Part shown: one piece after another, positions 1 to 4,641 of the stretch | Layout: every line of letters starts with the position of its first letter | Position numbering within the stretch: position 1 is the first letter of the stretch | From: an uncultured Rhizobiaceae group bacterium | GTDB taxonomy: Bacteria; Pseudomonadota; Alphaproteobacteria; Rhizobiales; Rhizobiaceae | NCBI GenBank assembly: GCA_938030645.1 | Contig: CALHHQ010000119.1 | Coordinates: forward strand, 1-9,265 | Reading direction: 5' to 3' | DNA length: 9,265 bases | The notes under the pieces: model-generated | Seen by the model: the letters and a program-made list of their open reading frames with translations, nothing else | The model's database searches: none | What the model was told of the DNA's origin: nothing | Translations under genes and position numbers: made by a program

Positions 1-179
1 ACTATAATTGTCAGCCAATTGCCTGAAAGCGCAACTCCTGCAGAAACGACACCACACATGAATGCCCACATGGGCGGGAACCACGTAATTGGCTTAAGCA
101 ATTCCAAACAAGTCGAAAGCTTTGGCCGTTTCAGGCCTGTATGGGCGGTTTCTAATGCGGTGGCGGAGGCAACTGTCAT
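1..179 (-). CDS. bchG: Bacteriochlorophyll synthase BchG, 5' part only (runs off left edge)
   Basis: BchG esterifies bacteriochlorophyllide a with geranylgeranyl or phytyl diphosphate, the last assembly step of bacteriochlorophyll a; it is a membrane prenyltransferase of the UbiA family. Only the first 59 residues are present. After a variable N-terminus (MTVASATALETAHTG) the translation reads ELLKPITWFPPMWAFMCGVV, the highly characteristic N-terminal signature of BchG/ChlG, followed by the start of the first membrane segment. The frame is open to the window edge. The ATG at 179-177 is the first in frame; a TGA lies in the same frame at 203-201, so any upstream alternative is limited to TTG codons at 200 or 185. 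No good Shine-Dalgarno sequence precedes the ATG (only a GGG close by). The gene is divided from the ppsR 3' end by a short gap holding PpsR-type palindromes, so it probably has its own redox-controlled promoter. Confidence 0.9.
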   Translation of the reverse strand, partial: MTVASATALETAHTGLKRPKLSTCLELLKPITWFPPMWAFMCGVVSAGVALSGNWLTII

Positions 180-208
180 GCCCAAACAGTATGAGCGCAA
201 TCACAACA

Positions 209-226
209 TGTCAAATTAATTGGACA
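209..226. promoter_or_regulatory. PpsR/CrtJ operator, perfect palindrome, upstream of bchG
   Basis: The sequence TGTCAAATTAATTGGACA matches the PpsR/CrtJ consensus TGTcN10gACA at every fixed position. It lies 30 bp before the bchG ATG. Read on the minus strand the left half contains TTGACA, so repressor binding would occlude RNA polymerase. Binding is inferred from the motif, its position and the presence of ppsR next door. Confidence 0.8.
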
Positions 227-234
227 CATATATA

Positions 235-252
235 TGTCAAAATAATTAGAAG
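235..252. promoter_or_regulatory. Second, degenerate PpsR operator half of a tandem pair before bchG
   Basis: TGTCAAAATAATTAGAAG keeps the TGTc half and the g/A of the other half (TGTcN10gAag against TGTcN10gACA). It is separated from the perfect palindrome at 209-226 by exactly 8 bp, the spacing I recall for cooperative CrtJ/PpsR tandem sites. On the minus strand it contains TTGACA (240-235), a possible -35 box for bchG; the matching -10 would be a weak TAATTT-like sequence, so the promoter itself is uncertain. The site ends one base before the ppsR stop codon. Confidence 0.5.
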
Positions 253-1665
253 TTATTCTGGATCCTTGGCCAATTTGGCATAGAGGCTTTGGCGACTAAG
301 CCCCAGCATACGAGCTGCCGAAACGCGGTTGCCGCCAGTCAGGTCCAAGGCAGCATCGATGCACAATTGCTCAATCATCGAAGTCGTTTCACGCACGATG
401 TCCTTCAAAGGCATGTGACCAACGAGGTTTGTAATTTGTTCGTTAGAACGCGGCACGACTTCTGTTTCAGGATCGCCAATGGCCAGCGGCGCAGAAACGG
501 GTCTGATCAAAAATCCGTATAAAATCTCATTGGCGCTGACAATCTTCGTTGCAGCGATTTCAACACTTTCTGAACGCCCAAACCCACCGCGCAAAACGGT
601 CGCAAAACGGCGCACTGTTCCATGCTCTTTCACATTGGCGACAAGCACATTGCAATCGACACCAGCGCGCTCAAACCAAGAATCGAACAATTGACCTTCT
701 GCGTCTTTCAGGTTCGGCAAGTTCAACAGATCAATCAATGCATTGTTAGTTGCCAGAACGCGACGATCGGCGTTGGTTACCACAAATGCGTCAGGCATTT
801 GTTCGATTAGATCGAGGATCCGGCGCTCCACTGCATAAGTGAGCGGAACCACGTTCCCAGAGTTTGAAGACAGGTTCAAAAGCAGATAACCACGACGCTC
901 TTGTCTAAAAAGAGTTGCGCCAATGGTAATCACTTCACCACCGCGCAGACCAATTTTAACATCTTCTTCCGTGCGATGATTGATTGTCGCCATCAAGAGT
1001 TTCTCAAGCGCTTCTTTGTCATTGCTGTCAAAAAGCTGTGTCACTTTAGCGTTTTCAACTTGTCGCGGTTCCATACCCAAAAGGCGCAAAGCTGCAGGAT
1101 TGATATCGCAGACACGCAAATTGCTCGTATCGATCACAACCTGCGGCACTCCGCCGAGTTGGAACATCATACGATAACGCATTTCAGCACTGCGCAACCG
1201 AGCAAATTCACGCTCAATCGACAATTGCGAATTCATAAGTTTTTGTTGAAGGGTCGCAACTTTAGAAATGTCGCGACCAAATACAATGACGCTGCCTTGC
1301 TGGTCCAAACGCACGGCGGAGTACCGGATAGGCACATCATCGCCATGAGGCATGAAGTGATTAAGTTCACGTGGGCGAATGGTATGGCCAGCGCGCGCTT
1401 CTTGAAGAATTTCGGCGACTTTAGATTGGCACTCTTCGGTGACAGTTTCGTCCCATTTCTTACCGCGCCAATCGCTGCCACCTGCGCTGAACAGATCAGA
1501 CATGGCAAAAGCCGCATCTTGAATCACACCATCTGCATCAACCACAAGAGTTACATCAGCAGCGTGGCCAAAAATCTCAGCAGTTCTCTCCGGCGGAAGA
1601 CCGTTAAAATGATCCGCAGCATGAGAAAAGCTCATAATAGAAGACTTTTTCACAAGATCGTCCAA
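253..1665 (-). CDS. ppsR: Photosynthesis gene repressor PpsR/CrtJ
   Basis: PpsR is the redox-responsive DNA-binding repressor that shuts off bacteriochlorophyll, carotenoid and light-harvesting genes under oxygen by binding TGT-N12-ACA palindromes. The 470-residue product has the family's length and order: an N-terminal PAS-like domain (about 30-135), a coiled linker (about 136-165), two PAS domains (about 165-270 and 280-395) and a C-terminal Fis-type helix-turn-helix (about 418-466, with NRVSAARMLGLSRQSLYAKL). Cys435 in IEQLCIDAAL corresponds to the conserved redox cysteine of the HTH (Cys424 in Rhodobacter sphaeroides numbering, from memory). The other family cysteine, in an LLLC motif, is Asn264 here; Cys79, Cys186 and Cys338 are additional. 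The C-terminus ends a few residues earlier than in Rhodobacter. The 1665 start is TTG with AAGGA eight bases upstream; an ATG at 1635 (460 aa) is the alternative but lacks a clear ribosome site. Confidence 0.93.
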   Translation of the reverse strand: MDDLVKKSSIMSFSHAADHFNGLPPERTAEIFGHAADVTLVVDADGVIQDAAFAMSDLFSAGGSDWRGKKWDETVTEECQSKVAEILQEARAGHTIRPRELNHFMPHGDDVPIRYSAVRLDQQGSVIVFGRDISKVATLQQKLMNSQLSIEREFARLRSAEMRYRMMFQLGGVPQVVIDTSNLRVCDINPAALRLLGMEPRQVENAKVTQLFDSNDKEALEKLLMATINHRTEEDVKIGLRGGEVITIGATLFRQERRGYLLLNLSSNSGNVVPLTYAVERRILDLIEQMPDAFVVTNADRRVLATNNALIDLLNLPNLKDAEGQLFDSWFERAGVDCNVLVANVKEHGTVRRFATVLRGGFGRSESVEIAATKIVSANEILYGFLIRPVSAPLAIGDPETEVVPRSNEQITNLVGHMPLKDIVRETTSMIEQLCIDAALDLTGGNRVSAARMLGLSRQSLYAKLAKDPE

Positions 1666-1819
1666 CCGTTTTTTCCTTCACCGTATCCCACTAATTGCAG
1701 GCGCCAGTATGAATATGACTCTATTGGAATTCTCGTGGTCTTTTCGAAACCCACATTGCGAAAAAACACAATCTAGACAATCAACACGATAAAACCGAAT
1801 ACATTAAGCTTTCGGAACG
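1666..1819. other. Intergenic gap ppsR-aerR, no firm element seen
   Basis: This 154-bp, fairly AT-rich gap separates two genes transcribed leftward. It contains no TGT-N12-ACA palindrome, so there is no sign of PpsR autoregulation here. I see no convincing rho-independent terminator after aerR and no promoter with both boxes recognisable. A short direct repeat CAATC-TAGA-CAATC lies at 1769-1782; its meaning is unknown. ppsR could be read through from aerR or have its own weak promoter in this gap. Confidence 0.4.
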
Positions 1820-2623
1820 TCATCCAACTTTGTCGTTAAGAAACTTAGCCATTTCTAGGGCTTGTTTGGCATTGGACGCTGTTGCATCCGCTCCTACTTC
1901 TTCTACCTGCGATGGGTCAAGCACAAACGCAGGGCCTCCCACCATAATTTTCACTTCTTGATTAAGAGACACTTTTCGAATCTCACTGATCAAACACTTA
2001 CAATCTTCAAGTAGGCCATTGTGAGCGACAGACAACCCTACGATAGTAAAGTGTTCGTCAGCCAGCGCAGAAAGCAGATCTCTTTCACTGGCATTCACAC
2101 CGGAACGCACATCCCAATTTGCAGCTCTGAAAAACTCTTCCACAATAGACGCGCCAAACACGTGGGTTTGTCCTGGCATCGGCGTCACCAATATGGATTC
2201 ACCTGGAGCACTAGAAGAAATTTCCATTGCCAAACGAGTTGAGTTTTTACGCAACACTGTGTGCAATTCAGACATGCCCATGGTGACATCAGCAAAAGAG
2301 CAAAGATCGCTGGTCCAACGGCTACCAAGTTCAACAGCAATTGGGGCGAGCAATTCCAAGAAAATATCAGCCATGCTATGACCCTGCGCAAACATCGCTT
2401 CTAAAGCGTTGTTAACTTCGGCCCCATCGCCATCAATCAGATTGTCGGCAATTGCATCAATCTGATTTTTCTTCAGCTTAAGTTGCAAAACAGCCCCACT
2501 CCCAGTCGAGCGTTTAGTCAACTCTATTTCAGAGCTTCCTTCAACAAGTCTTGGAATGATTCTGTCACGAAGCATCTCGTCGATAGCCTTTCTGCCATTC
2601 CGATTTTTCTCGTCGCCTGCCAT
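1820..2623 (-). CDS. aerR: Cobalamin-binding antirepressor AerR/PpaA
   Basis: AerR/PpaA proteins bind cobalamin and modulate PpsR/CrtJ, relieving repression of photosynthesis genes. The 267-residue product has an N-terminal helical region, with a helix-bundle segment including LAPIAVELGSRWTSD around residues 92-106 that resembles the cap of B12-binding regulators, and a C-terminal Rossmann-like B12-binding domain from about residue 140. Within it, PGQTHVFGA carries His154 and Gly157, equivalent to the axial-ligand DxHxxG motif with Gln in place of Asp; GLSVAHN and IMVGGPAF (Gly229-Gly230) match the later SxL and GG positions. The start at 2623 is chosen because AGGAGG lies four bases upstream; the frame remains open for 60 codons further upstream, so a longer form is possible. 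The gene sits between ppsR and a divergent bch operon, the usual place for this regulator. The symbol ppaA is used in Rhodobacter sphaeroides. Confidence 0.9.
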   Translation of the reverse strand: MAGDEKNRNGRKAIDEMLRDRIIPRLVEGSSEIELTKRSTGSGAVLQLKLKKNQIDAIADNLIDGDGAEVNNALEAMFAQGHSMADIFLELLAPIAVELGSRWTSDLCSFADVTMGMSELHTVLRKNSTRLAMEISSSAPGESILVTPMPGQTHVFGASIVEEFFRAANWDVRSGVNASERDLLSALADEHFTIVGLSVAHNGLLEDCKCLISEIRKVSLNQEVKIMVGGPAFVLDPSQVEEVGADATASNAKQALEMAKFLNDKVG

Positions 2624-2627
2624 GGAT

Positions 2628-2633
2628 CCTCCT
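2628..2633 (-). promoter_or_regulatory. Shine-Dalgarno sequence that decides the aerR start
   Basis: On the minus strand AGGAGG is followed by ATCC and then ATG at 2623. It is one of the strongest ribosome-binding sites in the window and favours the 267-residue AerR over longer in-frame forms. Confidence 0.75.
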
Positions 2634-2696
2634 GCAGCGCCCCATCCCGACGCCTTTATCCATTTCATTCTCGTCTGTCGTTTTTCGCCACTCTGA

Positions 2697-2714
2697 TGTC
2701 TAAATATATTTACG
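2697..2714. promoter_or_regulatory. Near-match PpsR operator in the aerR-bchF divergent region
   Basis: TGTCTAAATATATTTACG fits TGT-N12-ACA with one mismatch in the outer triplets (ACG for ACA) and lacks the g before the second triplet. It overlaps the next near-match palindrome by two bases and covers the putative aerR -10 box. It is weaker evidence than the other two sites. Confidence 0.4.
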
Positions 2715-2731
2715 TCAAGTTTTCTTGACAG
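2703..2731 (-). promoter_or_regulatory. Putative aerR promoter
   Basis: On the minus strand CTGTCA (2731-2726) is followed after 17 bases by TATATT (2708-2703). The spacing is ideal and each box departs from the sigma-70 consensus by only one or two bases. Transcription would begin near 2696, giving a leader of about 70 bases before the aerR ATG at 2623. The promoter overlaps PpsR-like palindromes. It is predicted only from sequence. Confidence 0.45.
2713..2730. promoter_or_regulatory. PpsR operator (one mismatch) over the shared -35 region
   Basis: CGTCAAGTTTTCTTGACA matches TGTcN10gACA except for C in place of the first T. Its right half contains the TTGACA -35 box of the rightward promoter, and it also overlaps the -35 box of the leftward promoter. 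Occupancy would be expected to repress aerR and bchF together. Confidence 0.6.
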
Positions 2732-2753
2732 TTTGTGTAAAGCGGACTTAACT
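2725..2753 (+). promoter_or_regulatory. Putative bchF operon promoter
   Basis: A consensus -35 TTGACA (2725-2730) is followed by a 17-bp spacer and a poor -10, TTAACT (2748-2753). A weak -10 box is common at regulated photosynthesis promoters. The predicted transcript start near 2760 falls at the edge of the perfect PpsR palindrome at 2761-2778, so the operator would sit at about +1 to +18. Confidence 0.45.
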
Positions 2754-2760
2754 CTCAATG

Positions 2761-2778
2761 TGTCCAAAAATATGGACA
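2761..2778. promoter_or_regulatory. PpsR/CrtJ operator, perfect palindrome, upstream of bchF
   Basis: TGTCCAAAAATATGGACA is a complete match to TGTcN10gACA, with the symmetry extending to TGTCC/GGACA. It lies 30 bp downstream of the site at 2713-2730, with centres 48 bp apart. It covers the ATG at 2772, the only ATG that could start bchF, which argues that the base sequence there serves as operator and that translation starts further downstream. Confidence 0.8.
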
Positions 2779-2810
2779 TAAGATTGAGGCCTCTGCGGGC
2801 CAATACATTT

Positions 2811-2818
2811 GGGAGAAG
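2811..2818 (+). promoter_or_regulatory. Shine-Dalgarno sequence favouring a TTG start for bchF
   Basis: GGGAGAAG ends a few bases before the in-frame TTG at 2823, a normal ribosome-site spacing. No comparable sequence precedes the in-frame ATG at 2772 or the TTG codons at 2733 and 2784. Confidence 0.55.
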
Positions 2819-2822
2819 TGTC

Positions 2823-3350
2823 TTGGCATTTGCCGAAAGACGAAAAACGGAGCCGCTCTACACACCTGCCGAACGCGCCAGAAGAGACGCGTCTGGATGG
2901 ACGCTTGTCCAAGGCATCTTGGCGCCCGTTCAGTTTGTCGTCTTTTTGATCTCACTCGCACTGGTGGTTCGCTTTTTGATGAGCGGTCTTGGCTACGAAA
3001 TAGCGACCCTATCAATCATCGTTAAAACACTGATTTTGTATACGATTATGGTTACGGGAGCGATCTGGGAAAAGGTTGTTTTCGGGCAGTATTTGTTTGC
3101 CAAAGCCTTCTTCTGGGAAGACGTCTTTTCCTTTGCGGTGTTGGCACTTCACACAGCATATTTGATTGCTCTGTGGTTGGGCTCCTTAACACCGAACGCG
3201 CTGCTGATGCTCGCCCTTGCGGCCTATGCAGCCTACGTCATCAACGCGGTGCAGTTCATATTGAAACTGCGGGCGGCGCGTCTTCAGTCGCAATCTGAGT
3301 CTGTGAACAACTCGCCCATGTCTTCTCAAACACATGAGGTTCCAGCATGA
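2823..3350 (+). CDS. bchF: 3-vinyl bacteriochlorophyllide hydratase BchF
   Basis: BchF adds water to the 3-vinyl group to give the 3-hydroxyethyl intermediate that BchC later oxidises to the acetyl group of bacteriochlorophyll a. It is a small membrane protein. From the TTG at 2823 the product is 175 residues, close to the family's usual size. The conserved N-terminal segment YTPAERARRDASGWTLVQG begins at residue 13, followed by hydrophobic segments at about 27-54, 60-81, 101-120 and 125-147. The diagnostic loop WEKVVFGQYLFAKAFFWEDV occupies 82-101. The tail is polar and variable. Starting at the ATG 2772 would add 17 residues (MDIRLRPLRANTFGRSV) that do not resemble BchF and would place the start codon inside a PpsR palindrome without a ribosome site, so I prefer TTG 2823. 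The last four bases overlap bchN. Confidence 0.88.
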   Translation: MAFAERRKTEPLYTPAERARRDASGWTLVQGILAPVQFVVFLISLALVVRFLMSGLGYEIATLSIIVKTLILYTIMVTGAIWEKVVFGQYLFAKAFFWEDVFSFAVLALHTAYLIALWLGSLTPNALLMLALAAYAAYVINAVQFILKLRAARLQSQSESVNNSPMSSQTHEVPA

Positions 3351-4639
3351 GTCTCACCCGCGATGAAATAAACCTTCCACAGGTTACCGGTTGCAATGAA
3401 CGCCCCGTTTTGAAGCAACGCGGACAACATGAAGTGTTTTGCGGGCTTACGGGAATCATGTGGCTGCACCGCAAAATTCAAGACGCTTTTTTCCTGATTG
3501 TTGGGTCCCGCACCTGTGCACATCTTATGCAATCCGCCGCAGGAGTGATGATTTTTGCAGAACCGAGATTCGGCACAGCCATTATGGAAGAGCGTGATCT
3601 TGCTGGCATTGCAGACATGCACGACGAATTGGACAGTGTTGTTGAAAAACTTCTGGCGCGCCGTCCAGAGATTAGGCTTCTGTTTCTGGTGGGCTCATGC
3701 CCATCCGAAGTGATCAAACTGGACTTAGGGCGTGCTGCTGAACGGCTCGCGGTGGAACATAGTCCTGATGTTCGAATTTTGAACTATTCGGGATCCGGCA
3801 TCGAAACCACGTTCACCCAAGGCGAGGACGCATGCCTTGCTGCTTTGGTTCCTTCGCTTCCCCCTGAACCAGATCAAGCACCTGCTGCGTTGATGGTGGT
3901 AGGCGCGTTGGCTGATGTGGTGGAAGACCAGTTTGCACGCTTGTTTGAAGAAATGGGCATTGGCCCAGTCCGCTTCCTGCCCGCACGTTTGGCCGATGAT
4001 ATGCCGTCCGTGGGGCCGAATACTGTATATCTTTTGGCCCAACCGTTTCTCACGGATACGGCCCGTGCCCTCGAAGAACGCGGAGCCACTTTACTTCAAG
4101 CGCCCTTCCCGCTCGGCGCTGAGGGCACAACAGCCTGGCTGAAAACCGCAGCGGATGCCTTTGGGGTCGATGAAGCAACATTCAACGCAGTGATAGAAAA
4201 GCCAAAACAACGCGCAGAACGCGCGATTGAGCTTCACCGTGATAAATTGGAAGGAAAATCCGTTTTCTTCTTCCCGGATTCTCAACTTGAAATTCCACTC
4301 GCTCGCTTCCTCGGCAATGAATTGGGCATGGTCGCCACCGAGGTTGGAACGCCGTATCTCAACAAGCGGCTTTTGGCCCACGACCTCAATGCACTTCCTG
4401 AAAGCGCTCACGTCAGCGAAGGCCAAGATGTGGACCTTCAGCTCGACCGTTGTCGTGATGAGCGCCCCGACATTGTGGTCTGCGGCTTGGGGCTTGCCAA
4501 TCCACTCGAGGTCGAGGGTATCACCACGAAGTGGTCCATCGAACTCGTGTTCACTCCTATTCAGGGATACGAACAAGCTGGTGACTTGGCTGAACTCTTT
4601 GCACGTCCTTTAAACAGACGAACTCGGTTGGAGGTGTAA
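3347..4639 (+). CDS. bchN: Dark-operative protochlorophyllide reductase subunit N
   Basis: BchN pairs with BchB as the nitrogenase MoFe-like NB component of light-independent protochlorophyllide reductase, which reduces the D-ring double bond using electrons from the BchL iron protein. The product is 430 residues, normal for the family. Three cysteines that ligate the NB [4Fe-4S] cluster are visible: Cys32 in HEVFCGLTG, Cys57 in GSRTCAHL and Cys118 in LVGSCPSEV. Their spacing is identical to Cys26/51/112 of Rhodobacter capsulatus BchN as I recall it. The substrate-pocket region and a C-terminal helical part follow, with VCGLGLANPLEVEGI and KWSIELVFTPIQGYEQA typical of the family. The ATG overlaps the bchF stop as ATGA, and GAGG lies seven bases upstream, so translation is probably coupled. 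Confidence 0.97.
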   Translation: MSLTRDEINLPQVTGCNERPVLKQRGQHEVFCGLTGIMWLHRKIQDAFFLIVGSRTCAHLMQSAAGVMIFAEPRFGTAIMEERDLAGIADMHDELDSVVEKLLARRPEIRLLFLVGSCPSEVIKLDLGRAAERLAVEHSPDVRILNYSGSGIETTFTQGEDACLAALVPSLPPEPDQAPAALMVVGALADVVEDQFARLFEEMGIGPVRFLPARLADDMPSVGPNTVYLLAQPFLTDTARALEERGATLLQAPFPLGAEGTTAWLKTAADAFGVDEATFNAVIEKPKQRAERAIELHRDKLEGKSVFFFPDSQLEIPLARFLGNELGMVATEVGTPYLNKRLLAHDLNALPESAHVSEGQDVDLQLDRCRDERPDIVVCGLGLANPLEVEGITTKWSIELVFTPIQGYEQAGDLAELFARPLNRRTRLEV

Positions 4640-4641
4640 TC

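Noticed and set aside
19..219. A 66-codon plus-strand frame at the left edge
   Set aside because: The opposite strand encodes the unmistakable N-terminus of BchG, and this frame would run through the PpsR palindrome. Shadow frame.
901..1776. A 291-codon open frame on the plus strand, antisense to ppsR
   Set aside because: It lies almost wholly opposite a clearly recognisable ppsR, its translation is rich in Cys/His/Arg with no domain resemblance, and it has no convincing ribosome site. It is a shadow of ppsR codon usage.
1769..1782. Direct repeat CAATC-TAGA-CAATC and a partial FNR-like TTGAT in the ppsR-aerR gap
   Set aside because: The right half does not fit the FNR consensus TTGAT-N4-ATCAA, and a 5-base repeat is expected by chance in AT-rich DNA.
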